From: Triatoma infestans | Lineage: Eukaryota; Arthropoda; Insecta; Hemiptera; Reduviidae | Assembly (NCBI GenBank): GCA_011037195.1 | Contig: JAAEAF010003414.1 | Span: 62,001 to 126,000, forward strand | Direction of reading: 5' to 3' | DNA length: 64,000 bases | Shown: positions 1 to 12,357 of the stretch, piece by piece | Layout: every line of letters starts with the position of its first letter | Position numbering within the stretch: position 1 is the first letter of the stretch | Notes under the pieces: model-generated | What the model saw: the letters and a program-made list of their open reading frames with translations, nothing else | Database searches by the model: none | Told to the model about the DNA's origin: nothing | Translations under genes and position numbers: made by a program

Positions 1-1440
1 TTCACCGCAGTAAGAGCAGCATATAAATATGTATCAGCTTGAGGATATGTAATGAAATAAGACTATAAGAGAATTATATTTGGATATTCGACTGCAAGCA
101 TTTTTCACTGTTTGCTTTCATTAATAAAATATTAAAAGAAAAGATGACGAATTTATTTTGAAAAGGATTTTGGTTTTCATGGCAAGGTGTTTTTGAATTC
201 TGAAACTAAAAGTGAAATCATATTTTCCTAAAAGCTTCTGTTTACAATCTGTGGAATGAAAGGACATTTTAAGTAAATTTTTAATTATTTCTTATTCAAA
301 GCATATCATTTTGAAAAAGAAATGTACTTACCTTCAAATCTGATTTAATTGAGGCTTTATTTCTTTTGTAAATAGACAATTGTGCTAAAGCTTCAACGAT
401 TGATATATTTAAATCAAAGATTATGCTCTGTTATATTTAAAAAAATGATTAAACTCGAAAAGGCTTTTCTTTTTATTTATAATTAATTTTTAGATAAAGC
501 TAATTCAAATAATGTATTAACTAAAGACAAAGAGATTAGCTTTTTGTAGTGTTAATTTATGTTATAATTAGATTCATTGATATATTTTTGTCTTATAACA
601 ATATGTATTTGATAAACACTAATTAACAACTGGAAAAGCAGCGTTTTATGCTTAAATTAAGAATTTATATATTAAAACATTTTAAATTATAATTGTATAA
701 TTAGAATATAAATATGTAATATTATATTTTTTTTGCATGTATATTTTGCGCTTGAAATTATTATATATTGGTTAATGTACTTTATCAATTTTTTGAATAT
801 ATTAGTTGTATCATTTTTAGTATAAGTTCAGTTTAAAGATAAATTTGTATGTTGAGTTTATTTTTTCTTAAGTAAGAGTTATTTACTCTTACTTATTCAT
901 ACTCTCATCTACCCGAAGGTGTTAGAGAGATCTTTTAATATCTATTATTTATGATGATCGTTAATTCCTTTGTACAAATTAAAAGTCTGTTATTTGTAAA
1001 AAGGAAATTACATAGTACTTCCCATAGATACATGTAGAATAGATTTTGTTAATGATAATATAGTAAAATTTCTTGGAAATTCAAGTTATTTTTTCATATT
1101 TTAATCTATCTAGAGTTCTTAAGAATTTTTTTTTTATAAAAACAGAAAATAATGCTTTACATTTGGTACTACAGTGAACTAGCAATTTGAAAGATCTTTC
1201 ATAGGTGCGATGTTTCATTTAGAGTTAGATTAACTATATAACATAAAATAAATATTGTAATACATTCTCTTCCAGGCATATCATTCTCTAGGTCCTTTAG
1301 TCTTATGAATTTCCAAACAATAATTATTTTTCAAAGATTGAGGAGAACGCGGTTTTAGGGGCGCTATTGGCCACAGCTATCGATGCGTTGGAAAAAATAA
1401 ATATATTTATTTTCTTTTGCTGAGTATTATATCACAACAA
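1..1440. other. AT-rich sequence without a recognisable gene
   Basis: Very AT-rich, with many homopolymer runs. I see no coding similarity, RNA gene or family repeat. A short GC-richer patch near 1335-1390 has no match to anything else in the window. Confidence 0.6.
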
Positions 1441-2110
1441 AGTATTTTTACTTTTTCTTATTCCTAGTAAGAGAAAGTATTGCAAACATGCCAGATTTTC
1501 AAAATTGAGTTTTCACCCGGAATACATGAGTCCCTGAACACGAAAAAATAGAATATTTAAAAACCGAAAGTAGGTGAAAGTTCAAACTGGGTATTCTATT
1601 TAGGTAATACCACTAATTTGGACAAGAAGATTTTGCGCTAAATCCATCAAGAGGAAGTGTGTAATTTTCCTTATTGAATTTTCTTTTCTTCAGTTTTTCG
1701 AAAACGGCTCGAACGATTTAGTTGAAGCTTCGTAAACTATCTACACACATATGTACATACCTAATCATTTATATTTGAAATATTTTCCCGGAAATAATAA
1801 TTATTTGGTGGTTCTGAGGAAAGAGTAGCGTTTGTTTTCTTTTAAAGTACCACTTCAGTATAATATATGGCTTTACTACTTACATAATAATACACATTAC
1901 AGAACTATAAATTTGATGAAAATCGGTTAACCGGACGTGTGATTTTACGGAATAGGTTTGTTTGGAATTTTCTCGAAAACGGTTACGATTTTTTTTTAAC
2001 TTGGAATGCTTGTTGCATAGATAGGAACGTATCACTTTTATTTGCAACATTTTTCTAAAAAAAAAAAATATTTTTGGAGTGTTTAGGAGGTCTATAGGGG
2101 ACCTTACACT
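1441..2110 (+). repeat. Rep-A copy, degenerate
   Basis: Starts with the Rep-A hairpin terminus (cttattcctagtaagagaaagtat) and runs through recognisable Rep-A blocks: the ttttcaccc-ggaa block, the 'ttcgaaaacggctcgaacga' block, the 'ttatatttgaaatattttccc' block and a second monomer with 'aaaatcggttaaccgga'. It is strongly diverged from the reference copy at 27.8 kb. The class assignment is discussed under that copy. Confidence 0.7.
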
Positions 2111-2226
2111 TCAAAATTGAGTTTTCACCCGGAATACATGGGTCCTTGAACACGAAAAAATAGAATATTTAAAAACCAAAAGTAGGTGAAAGTTCAAACT
2201 GGATATTCTATTTAGGTAATACCACT
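1499..2226 (+). repeat. Pair of near-identical 116-bp direct repeats inside Rep-A
   Basis: Positions 1499-1614 and 2111-2226 are both 116 bp and differ by eye at only four positions. They correspond to the hairpin-proximal block of Rep-A and are about 612 bp apart. Most Rep-A copies in the window are much more diverged from each other, so this pair looks like a local duplication or gene conversion rather than two independent insertions. Confidence 0.85.
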
Positions 2227-2345
2227 CAGAATGTAGCAATCCTGAAGGAAGCTATACCTACCAATCAGACTGTCATTCTGATTGAGAGCGTTTTACTTTA
2301 GTTTAAAATGAACTGTCGTTGAGTGTGTTGTATCAGAGTTGGACA

Positions 2346-2790
2346 ATGGAGAAAAATAAGAGTGAAATGAAGAAAAAGGCATGTATAGCAATAAAGATGG
2401 CCATAGCCTTAAGAAATAGGGTTGAACGAAAACATTGGTTAAAGGAATTGTTGCAGAAACGGGAAAAATTCATTCATTTGAAGTTGTAATTAAAAATATT
2501 TTTGCCGTAGAATTATTTTTTACTGCAGACTAAAAGAATTATTTTTGTATGAACGAAGAACTCTTCATTAAGTTACTCAGTATGGTATTTAACCTGGAAA
2601 GATACATATATATATGAGAGATTCCTTGTTAGTACAAGAAACACTGGCATTGACTTTGCGGTTTTTAGCAAGTGGAAGATCATTTGAAGATTTGAAGTTT
2701 TCGGTTATTATGTCTCCTTCAGCCATTTCTCAAGCTGAATGGAAACATGCGAGAGCAAAACTACGTAAGGTGAAGAGATACAGGTTATAA
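2346..2790 (+). pseudogene. PIF/Harbinger (HARBI1-like) transposase relic, N-terminal part
   Basis: Three reading frames together resemble the N-terminal half of a PIF/Harbinger transposase. An ATG at 2346 opens a frame with a basic segment containing RKHWLKELLQKREKF. After a break the order is KNYF-MNEELFIKLLSMV, then MRDSLLVQETLALTLRFLA, then SGRSFEDLKFSVIMSPSAIS. This order (basic WxxxxLxxR segment, helix before 'TLRFLATGxS', 'ISxxxIS') is typical of the family upstream of the DDE catalytic domain. At least two frameshifts and several stops break it, and no catalytic domain follows. It immediately follows a Rep-A block and is not expressible as it stands. Confidence in the family is good; boundaries are approximate. 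Confidence 0.8.
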
Positions 2791-3109
2791 TTTAAAACGT
2801 TGTGTTTTTTTTTTTGTATTGGTCACCACTGAAAATAATACTGTAGCAGACGAGAAAAACAATACGCAGTATTAAAAATGTAATCACCTTGTAAAGTACT
2901 ACAAATATATATTTAAATTTTATTGTGTTTTATAATCAGAATATTACATTTTACGAAGGGTTATAACAGCTAAAGAAGGATGTAGCATCGGTATTCTCGG
3001 GAATGGTATACATTGGATTTCATCAACACTTAAGTTCTGCGAATCACGTTGATTTGTAATGAATTTCGGTGTAATGTTCCCAAGTCAGCTTTGAAGAACA
3101 CATCGTTAA

Positions 3110-3325
3110 TAGCTTAGTTTAAATTTAAATTTGCACGAGCTTTCTTGGTTTTGAACTAGAGCGCTCCACATAAGGCTGCTCACTGCTCAGGTATAGAAAT
3201 GATATCCCCACCAATTTTAATGGCCTGCCCAACTAAACACAGTAATGTAGCAATTTTAAAGAAAATTTCTTGATTAAATGGTAAGAAAAAATCGTATGGA
3301 TGTTTCACACCAGAATTTTTTCTTT
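3110..3325 (+). repeat. Rep-C copy
   Basis: Shares the block 'gcccaactaaaca' plus flanking sequence (gctccacataaggctgctca, ccccaccaattttaatggcc) with copies at 44825-45015 and, inverted, at 45955-46100. It ends in tttcacaccaga, the same terminus as Rep-A. No coding potential. The class is unknown; the shared terminus suggests a relation to Rep-A. Confidence 0.65.
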
Positions 3326-6300
3326 TACTATTTGCCATTTTTTTTTTGTAGCTTTATATGTAGTTTTGTCAGTTTTCTCCCAATGGAACGTTTAAATTGA
3401 TATTATTTTAGCGTTCTCTGTAATGCCTTGCCCTTGTACGAGTATGAAAACTTTAAGGGAATTATTTAATTTTATTCCTTTGTTAATAAAAAACTATTGC
3501 TAACATCAGGCTTTTATGATTTCTGCTTTTAATTAAAATGATTTTTTTATATTATTGCAATGAAAAGTATCTCACATTCCTTATTCGTTCACTACAACTA
3601 TATTCGATATACTATATTGAGGAAAACATTTCAGGAATTAGTGTCTCGCCCAGCATTAACCACATATTACAATTCAAGTAGCCCAAAGTTATCAATGAAT
3701 TATCATAACTGTTACACACTAGATTATTCACTTTAATCATATATTAAGTTTCACATTCTGTACAGAATACCAATAGTTTTACAATTAAATATAATTGCTT
3801 ATGTTTGAATACCTATCTTTTCGATGTAATATGATTGGAAATACTATTTATTACACCCTATGATAGAAAATGAAAATTTCGTTAATTCATTTGGTGCTTC
3901 AGTAATTGATTTTCAAATTTTGATTGAGAACTGAAAGCGATTAACCAGATAAAGGCACCTGAAATATAATTTTTTTTTTAGTTGATAAATAATTTATTTT
4001 CTAGAAATATTTTACTTTTTTCTGTACTCAGTTCTGCATTTTTTCTTTTTTAGTGCATTGGGAAAGTGAATAGATGACACTGTTTCATCATATTCGTTCA
4101 TTTCAGCATATTTTATTGTACTTCAAGTTTATTATAGATGGTGAAACCATGATACACAAAGAGAACCTACAGTACGATTTCACTCTAAAATCATTTTTTG
4201 TATTAAAGTTTCAAGTAAAAAAGAAAGACCATTAAATAAGTTTGAGTTAAACTTAAATTTTGGCAGAAGCCTTCTTGGTGAATCCTTTTGCTTAAGTGCG
4301 CTCCAAGCGAAAGTTTGATATGGGTTGCAATTTTTCATTTTTGAGTAATGTTATCACAGGAAAATACACATTCCAAATTCTAAAAACATTATTTTAAGTT
4401 TGATAAGTATCACAAAACTGCACATTTAAATAGAACAATTGTGAAATTCTAGTTTTCAGCGGGAATTCAACTTAAGACAGCAATACTTTCCCTTGAAAAT
4501 TAAAAAGAAATAAAAGGAAAGAAACTTTTATCTTCCAGGAAAATTCATGGTTTCGGATTTTAATAATCATGGAGCAAAATTGTGTATTTAGAAAACACTT
4601 TCTCTTAAAGAAATATGGGAAGCAAGAAGATCGTAATGACAATGAGACTAGAAACATTTTAGACTAGCAAGTTTGAGCGTTATGAGGTCCGAAATGCAGT
4701 GAAATGAAAATCGCCTTTATACCGCTTCTGGCATCACGAGTGAATCCTTCCAACACTTGTTTTCATTCTCATCATGTTTTCTGAGTTTTAATTGCTTTAA
4801 ATCTATATGATGCTTAAATCTCATTAAACACTACTGTTTTAAAGAGGGAGTTGATACGATTCCTAGAAAAACTATGCGGTTGTAAAGAATTATATCATTT
4901 ATGATACATAAAATCGATGGTTGTGAATCAAATGCACTTGGTGTATTATTCGTTGCATTACATGTAATAAGGCCCCTATAACTTTCAACTCTATTCAGTT
5001 TCCTCGCAGCTGCCAATAACTATTACACAATAGTATAAATATAAGGCTTATAATAATTTAATTGAATTCTAGAATTCTTAAAAATAATATTAAGTAATAA
5101 TTTATATATATATTATGCTGATCCAGACAACGTAGAATGCCAAAGGTTTTCGGATGAAATAACGAATCCCTAAAAATGAAATGTAAACTTCTGGCTCAAA
5201 AAGTTTTTAAATAATTATAATTTATTTTACTAATGAGAAAGGTGGCACTTCTAATCACTCAAGTTCACAACGGTTGAAAACACTATACTCCCATAAAATA
5301 TTCGATTTTTTCGGAAAAAAACTGTTTAAAAATTATGTAAAACTTTGTTTTGTTGAGAATGTTTTGTTTTGTTAAGGTAAGGTTATGGATCGTTGAGAAC
5401 GATGCACATTAATATTATATTTTCTGTTATTTACTATTTTGTTATATTGATATCAAAAATGTATAAAATTTAATTCGAGAACTTTTATTTTATCTTTATA
5501 TTTTTATTATATTTTGCCAATTTATTGAAACAAAATTTGTCTAATTAATAGATGGCAACACTGGTTATTTTTATCTCTAGACTCAAGAGACTATTTTTTA
5601 AAAAGCATAATATTTTTAATGTTTTATTTCTGGGGGATGATTATAAAATTATTGAAGAAAAAGAAGTTTTCTTGTCTGCATTACAACTTTTACGTACCTT
5701 TTTGAAACTTAAGTTAGTGAGTGAGATTTTTCCGTCAAATTTACTTTTTTAATATATATCAATTGTATTTTATGAATTTTAAATGTAATATTTTATCTGT
5801 AAATTAATGAATTGAATTATGTATATTTAATAATTAATGACTAGTATGTTTTAAATACTTCTGAGAGGATACTGTTTTTACTTTCAAGTAGCTGCAGACT
5901 GCAGAGTATTTATTTATTATTATTTTATGTTTCTAGTTGGCTTTTAAGGAAATTGATGTTCTTGGCCGTCTCATCATGAAAAAACCTTTCTCTTTCAATC
6001 TAAAGCGTATTACAGAATCGACAAATATATTTATTTTTAAAATGCTTTATATTCAATTGTAATTCAATCTTTCCATTCAACGATTTATTCTTTATTATTA
6101 TGAATTAAATAATAATAAAAAACAATAATTTGCACTTTAGAACAATTCAGACGTCTGATATGATCCGTATTTGGTTTGTAACTCGAAATAGCGAATTTTT
6201 TTGTTAAACGTGGTACATTTGCAGTTTATTGGGAATTTTTGTTGAAAAAATTTCTTTTTTTTATATTTTTCTCTGATATCGATTAAAGCCTCATTAATAT

Positions 6301-7330
6301 AATGTTTCAGAAGCTATTACATTAAGAGCATCAGTTTTTAATAACCTATCAAAGGATTAATTGATTGTGAATTTACAAAAATGCAATAAAACTTTTGATG
6401 TATCACAGATTTTGAAATCAATGAAATTTGTTATGTTCGAATGAAACGTTAATGAACCGATTTAAACGTGACATTTGAATATGGTAGCATACATTTCAAT
6501 GATCACTCTTCCAAATTAATAAACAAAATGCGGTACAAAGATCTGTACAATGTAAATGCGAAATAAATCAGTACAAAACAAGAGGATATGCTCGCGGCGT
6601 CATCTGAGTGTAGTAGCATCCTATTATTTGAGTTTGATATCTTTGTTATAGGAGTTCTCATCAGTCAAAATGCGTACGCTGTGGTTATGCAGGATATTTA
6701 AAAGTAGAAAGAAGGTGAAAAAAGAAATTTGAGAAGATTTAACGAAAATGTAAGTACTGAAGTATTTTTTAAATAAGAAAGTTTCATTCCTATGTTGTTC
6801 AAAGTTAACAGTAAGTCTTAAACAGAAAGAACTCAAGGAATTGATGAAGATTGATATAGATTAGAAGGTGACTTCATAAGTTATGAAACAATTTGAGTAT
6901 ATAAAAATATACATATATGGTACATATTTGTATAAATAAGCTTAAAAATAGCATTTTTTGTTTATAATAAGTTTATACAACTTTTCAAAATGTAGGATGG
7001 CATTGAAGATGCTGATTTTAATTGAACTATAAGATTGCCATCGTTTATTGAGCATGTCATTGTGAGTGGGAGTTCTTATTATCGGTTTAGAACGGGATTT
7101 TCTAACATTAACCTCTTCTATTTTGTCCAAACTGAATCAACTGTAAAATAGAGAATCATTCTTTTTTAAAATCAATTGTAGAACTAAGGCTTTGTAACAT
7201 GCAAGATAATCTAGCTTCATTTCCTTGTTGTTGCTAGTTCATTTAATTTTAACAAATATATGATTATTTATATCCATTAAAACAGATGAAAGGCTGTGAA
7301 GAGAAAGTAAAATATATATATATATATTAT
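3326..7330. other. AT-rich sequence without a recognisable gene
   Basis: Four kilobases with no supportable gene. Short ORFs (for example 66 codons at 5552-5752) have AT-driven composition and no recognisable motif. A stretch near 4260-4340 may be a decayed Rep-C relative (ggcagaagccttcttggtg...agtgcgctcc). Nothing else is assignable. Confidence 0.55.
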
Positions 7331-7340
7331 TAATTGTACA

Positions 7341-9128
7341 GCTCTTTCCTTCTTTTTGAAGATCTCTGATTTTTCTCTTTTATAAGAAATACAAACGATG
7401 TTTCCAATTATAGGGGTATTTTCTGCCTTGACGCCATAGCAAAAATATTTACGTCTCTTAGACGTTTAGATAATTTTGTGATCCAAAACAATTTGCTGAG
7501 TGAATTTCAGCTAGATTCAGTCGAGGTCACTCTACGATAGATAACATATTTGATTGATAACATATTAAATCTAGTCCGCTTGAAGCTGTCGGAGAAGGGC
7601 AGAAATTATTTTGCTTTTTCGTCGATTTTAAGTCCGCTTTTGACTCCATAGAATCAGTCGTCTTTATTTTTAAAATTATTCAACGTCGATGTCTCTTCAA
7701 AATTTGTGAAAATTCTCAAAAAAGTTTACTCTTTTTCATTATCATCAGTCCGAGGTCATGAAAGGAATTCAGATTACTTTCAAGTTGTTCCAGAAGTAAG
7801 GGAGGGTTGCCTCCTTAGCCCGATTCTGTTTTGTTTATTGTGGATGATCTTTCAGATATCCTGGTAAGGAGGGTTTTGGTTGGTGACACAAAAATTAAGT
7901 TCTTTCTCTATGGCGACGACATTGTGTAATTAACGGATAATTCTATAGCACTGCAAAGAATTATTACAATTTTGGAGGGTTATTGCGATCACTGGAATCT
8001 TTCTGGGAAATTTCAGGGATTCTTCGATAAAAAGTTATTTTCTCTTCCTTTTTCTACGCCAAATTACATGCTCACAATGGAATCAGCTCTGCAACCCTTT
8101 GTGTCCCACGCTTTATCTTTGCACTTTAAATATATTCGTAAAATATTTTCCTTTTCTGATAATAGACTATTTACCAAGAAAATAGCTCTTCAAATCATCA
8201 AACTCTGTTGGTTTAAGCATTGACTTTCTTTGGCAAGGACCTATTCCCATGGCTATGAAGGTTGCCTCGTTGATCTTCCAAACTGGGGCAGTCAGCTCTT
8301 TTCTCTTGTTTCTGCGATCAGGGAATCTCTTTTCGAGCAGTCACTAAACAGAGCGGTCATGTCCGAAGTTTCCCTTTATACTCACTTAGTTCGTGAACAT
8401 AAAGATTGCGTAACGGCCTCTTTTTGTGATAAATTAAACTTCATTGAACTGCATTGGTTTTTCAAGCTCCGAGGGAAACTTCTGTATTTAAACCAATGGT
8501 CCTGATTGGATAGAGACTTCGACGAAGAAAAGTGTTCTCTTTGCAATTATAATGTTCACGAGGAAATCTACCACTTCCTTGGGGGAATGTTCTCTACTTG
8601 CTGAGTTTCGTCACATTTATTTCAGAAAAACTACTCTCTCCAGGGAGGAGATCATTGGATTCTTGTCCGGTCATATTCTCACCCTCGCCCTCTACTGCGC
8701 TATGCTAGCCATACCTGGAAGTTCAGGTAACACTGGCTTTCTGACATTTGATTTTTAACTCTAGGTAGATAATTTTAGTATATTTGATCATTGTAATTGA
8801 ATTATAATTTCATTTTTTCCTTATTTTTTTTTTTTTTTAAAACAAACGTTGTTTTTCTCTTTTGGTTTCTCTTCTGGATGAGTTCTGTTTTAATTTAATT
8901 TAATTTAAATTTTATATAGTTTAATTGTAGTAGGCTGATTATGGTTTAAATTTTTATTGTTTACTTTTTACTCATTATTTACTTATTTTACGTATTATTT
9001 ACTTATTTATTTATTTTTTCTTTAGTTAGTTCATGTTAACTCCGGCAGACGGCATTTGCCATTGCCTATGGATTATGTTTTTTTCACAATTGTACTATAT
9101 TATTCTTAAACAAAAATATTATTATTAT
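7341..9128 (+). mobile_element. 5'-truncated non-LTR retrotransposon (family nLTR-alpha) with target-site duplication
   Basis: The 10-bp direct repeat taattgtaca flanks the element at 7331-7340 and 9129-9138. The right end is an (ATT)n microsatellite directly before the duplication. The interior encodes reverse transcriptase and a C-terminal Cys motif, followed by roughly 370 bp of AT-rich 3' UTR. There is no 5' UTR, ORF1 or endonuclease, so the copy was truncated on insertion, as is typical of target-primed reverse transcription. A second copy of the same family lies at 46392-48132 on the minus strand. Confidence 0.85.
7404..8757 (+). pseudogene. Non-LTR reverse transcriptase relic with C-terminal Cys motif
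   Basis: Degenerate RT read across frames. In order: SNYRGI (about 7402-7420, RT block 1), AKIFTSLRRL, FFVDFKSAFDSI (7612-7650, catalytic Asp block), a remnant of the GLRQG-type loop near 7800-7860, and LYGDDIV (about 7905-7926, the YxDD catalytic box, here G for A). Then comes ILEGYCDHWN, fused to KFQGFFDKK and STPNYMLTMESAL. Comparison with the 47.9-kb copy indicates an internal deletion between those last blocks. The end has CSLCNYNVHEEIYHFLGE, a Cx2C...H...C-like motif found downstream of RT in many non-LTR elements. Multiple stops and frameshifts make it dead. I saw no RNase H domain, which favours a CR1/Jockey-type clade, but this is not certain. Confidence 0.85.
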
Positions 9129-9138
9129 TAATTGTACA

Positions 9139-10239
9139 CAATAGATTTTGGATAGAATTTGAATAGATTGGATCCTAGTCATGGGTCAAAAATAGATAAA
9201 ATGGAGGATCATTAATATTGTGAAATTTACAATCACCCGTTAATGGTGAGAGTCACGAATGATCTTTACAACTCCAGATTAACCATAAATTGTTTTTGAT
9301 GTGTGATTAGTAAATTTTTTATAACCAGAATATGTTGAAATTAAAAATTTAATGAAGTATTTTTTATTATCAAGCGCAATACTGTAATCTTAAAAAAAAA
9401 GTAATTATTTGCAAATATTAGCTTTTCATTAGAAATTTTATCTATACAAATAAAATTAAAGTTTTGCCTATCTGGGATTGTTTCTTCGTTTTTTTTTTTT
9501 TTTTTTACGCCGTTTCACGCTTCTTATATTGTTCTAAGTAATATTGCATCTGAGTGGACTGCTGGTTTATACAATTACCATGCTGAAATACTTGAAAGCA
9601 AATGGTTAGCCAATAATTCTGTGTGGTTTTAAGAGAAATTTTGTAATAAAAATAAAATATATTTACTTTGTTATAACCCATTCGATTTTATTTAATTTAT
9701 TTCATTAATTTACATATTTAAAGACATTTCTTACAAATAATCATATGTTAATATATTTCAATTATTATTTCTGTGTTGTTCAGGAGTTTTATAGAAATTT
9801 TTAAAAAATAAGAGTTTAATTGAAGTGTAAGGTTGTAATTATTTACAAAATACTTCATCAACAATGTATTGTTCTACATCCTTTTTACCACCCTATCGGA
9901 GGGCGTGGATTAGCCATTTTTTAATGGATCATGGCGCGCCTGCAGATGTCCATAGCCTAACAGCACTTATACTGATATACTCCCACACTCAGACAATAAA
10001 CATGGGTCTGCAGAGCAGCTCCGATAAGTGCAACTTGTGAGATTTAGCATCAGATAATTCTAGCTTCTAGACAAACACCACCACACATACACTCCCGCAT
10101 TTAACATTTTTGCCACCTGCTGGTACTCTTATTAGGAGGAATTTTATTAATACAATTTTACATATACCATAAAATATACTATATAATGGGATGTAACAAA
10201 AAAATAACCGTTTTTTTTTTCAATAAAAAATACATTTTT
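9139..10239. other. Intergenic sequence, no gene seen
   Basis: AT-rich to about 9850. A GC-richer patch at about 9885-10130 (containing ggatcatggcgcgcctgcag) has no coding frame I recognise and no second copy in the window. A poly-T run lies at 10211-10220, just left of a Rep-A element. Confidence 0.5.
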
Positions 10240-11220
10240 ACTTTCTCTTACTCTTAGTAAAGATATCAAATTTTCGATAAAGATATCAAATTTTCGATAT
10301 CGAGTTTTCAACGGAAATATCCGTTTTGAGGTCCCCTGAGTCCAAAAAAGTGGTTTTTAGCAAATGGTCTGTGTGTGTGTGTATATGTGAACAGCGTAGC
10401 TCAAAAACGAAAAACCGTAGAAAGTTGAAACTTGATATTCCGTTTAGGTATCACCCATGGTCTGACTGTAAGGTATCTGTCAAAATCCTCAACGGAAGTA
10501 CCACTTTACTAGTTTTTTTTTTACTTTTTTGCGTTTTTCTCAAAAATGGCTCCGGCGATTTTCTTCAAACTTAGTGTGCCAACTACACATACAAAGAGCT
10601 ACAACTTTTAATTCAAACATTTCTCTGGGAAAATTCATTTAAGGGCATTTTGGGATAGAGTTGGGGATTAGGTTTTCCTCTAAAGTGCTATTTCAGTTCA
10701 TTAGACAATTCTGTCATCTAAATAATGTTAATTAGAATTAAATATGTTGTTGAAATTCTGAGTTTGAAGGAAAATCGGATGACCGAAAGTGCGTTTACTT
10801 TACCACTTTACTAAATATTTTTTTCACTTTTTCGCGATTTTCTCCAAAAATGGCTCCGACGATTTTCTTGTAACTTCGTATATAAACTACACATACAATG
10901 ATGTACAACTTTATTTAAAACGTTTCTCTGAGAAACTTTATTTAAGGGTACTTTACGAACATGTTGGGGTTATGTTTTTCTGTAAAGTGCTATAATAGTT
11001 GATTATACAATTCTATCATCCAAATAAAATTAATTAGGAATAAATAGATGGCTAAAATTCCGAGTTTCAAGGAAATTAGTTAACCGGAAGTGCGCTTTTG
11101 CTGAACAGTTTTTTCAGTTTTCGACGAATTTCATTAAATTTGGTACACTAACTATAAAATTTGTCAATTATAATTTTGAGAACTGGAATAAAAGAGAGTT
11201 GTGTGAGTGTTTCACAACAG
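10240..11220 (+). repeat. Rep-A copy, near full length
   Basis: Runs from the hairpin terminus actttctcttactcttagt to the opposite terminus (gtgtgagtgtttcacaacag). It contains a partly duplicated hairpin-proximal segment (aaagatatcaaattttcgat twice), a short (TG)n, and two to three monomers, each with the order accggaagt, aaaatggctcc-acgatttt, aactacacatacaaa, atttctctgggaaaattcat, taaagtgctat, aaattccgag. Monomers are clearly related to each other but diverged. Confidence 0.85.
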
Positions 11221-11400
11221 AGTTTTTTATTAATGTTTAAAATATAGTCGATTGTGATTGACTTTTGAAAGCCATCTTTCTGCCAGCTGTTAGATCTCTC
11301 GTTGGTACCGTTCCTTGAATTGGAATAATAAAACTCCTGCTTTCTAATTTCAGCTCTATAGGGATGCTGTGTCGGTTTACCAACAACAAAAGCAAAGCTT
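11221..11400 (+). repeat. Rep-G fragment (left part)
   Basis: Matches 36905-37060: 'ttattaatgtt-aaaatata', 'atctttctgccagctgtt', 'ggaataataaaactcctg'. The matching right part of Rep-G is at 12170-12290, so this copy is interrupted by a Rep-A fragment and an RT relic. Function unknown. Confidence 0.55.
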
Positions 11401-11404
11401 CCGG

Positions 11405-11560
11405 AAGGGAGTTCTTCTTAGATATATTTTGTTCAATATTTTTCTTAAAAATGGCTCCGGCGATTTTCTTCAAACTTAGTGTGCCAACTACACATACAAA
11501 GAGCTACCTTTTAATTCAATCATTTCTCTGGAAAAATTCATTTAAGGGCATTTTGGGAGA
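11405..11560 (+). repeat. Rep-A internal fragment, close duplicate of 10540-10660
   Basis: The segment from aaaatggctccggcgatttt to attcatttaagggcatttt is almost identical to 10540-10660, including copy-specific variants such as aaacttagtgtgccaactac. No Rep-A terminus is present, so it is a local duplication or conversion, not an independent insertion. Confidence 0.75.
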
Positions 11561-11564
11561 GAGT

Positions 11565-11990
11565 TGGCCGTACAGCAAACTCCAGGAGTATCTGCTCTGT
11601 TATTTGTAGTTGATCTGTTTATGTCTAGTGTGTGCTGATCTGTCTAGTGGAAGTGCGATTTTCATCTGCAGGAACCAAATGGACAAGAGTGTCAAAGTCT
11701 GTGGCAAGATGGGCGAATGAAAACTTCATGACCGTGTGAATGAGGATAAAACTGTTTTCCAGTTATTCATAATGTCCGCTAAGCCTCCGAAGTTACAATT
11801 GTTTTATATGAGTGCTTCGCTATCTCAAGATGAGAATCCTAAATACCTGGGTATTACGTTAGATAGACGCCTACATTGAAAACACAGCTTTAAAGGGGTT
11901 AGTGCATTTGGAATTCTGGCAAAAACTAAATTCTATCTCCTCCACAAGCTAAAGTTCTGGGAAATTTATTCGAAATCATCTTCAGTTGTG
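11565..11990 (+). pseudogene. Non-LTR reverse transcriptase relic (palm/thumb)
   Basis: Across two frames: PGVSALLFVVDLFMSS (RT 'LSPLLF...INDL' region), DKSVKVCGKMGE, KTVFQLFIMSAKPPKLQLFY, then NPKYLGITLDRRLH. The 'KYLGxxLDxxLxW' motif is diagnostic of the RT thumb in non-LTR retrotransposons. The YADD box region is badly decayed. Stops and at least one frameshift are present. It may belong to the same family as the RT C-terminus relic at 39526-39684. Confidence 0.8.
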
Positions 11991-12169
11991 GATAATAATC
12001 TTATTATTTGAATGTTACAATCTAAGTACTGATGACTGCTACTAATTCCATATAGACATTTCAATCTATAGTAGTTGTTGTGAGAAGAGTTTACCACTTA
12101 TTACTCTATCTATCTAGTTGTTCGGATTAAATGGTCAGAATTCATGGAAAGTCATGATGAATTCTTCAC

Positions 12170-12290
12170 AGTTCCAAGAAAACGCACAACATCGACTTTT
12201 TCTCTACTTACCCTCTTACTTCAACTAGAAATGCCGTTTGACCGGGATCCAACCATTGACTAGTTCTCAAGAAAGGTCATTTTTTGTTTT
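12170..12290 (+). repeat. Rep-G fragment (right part)
   Basis: Contains 'agaaatgccgtttgaccg', 'tccaaccattgactag' and 'tctcaag', which align with 37315-37370. Between this and 12000 I see no other identifiable sequence. Confidence 0.55.
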
Positions 12291-12357
12291 TGTTTCAAAA
12301 ATCTCATTATATTATAAAGAAAATAAAAGATACAATTAATTAATTTTTTGTTATTAT

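Noticed and set aside
9885..10130. GC-richer island as a possible exon or promoter
   Set aside because: No open frame, splice pattern, or core-promoter motifs that I could support.
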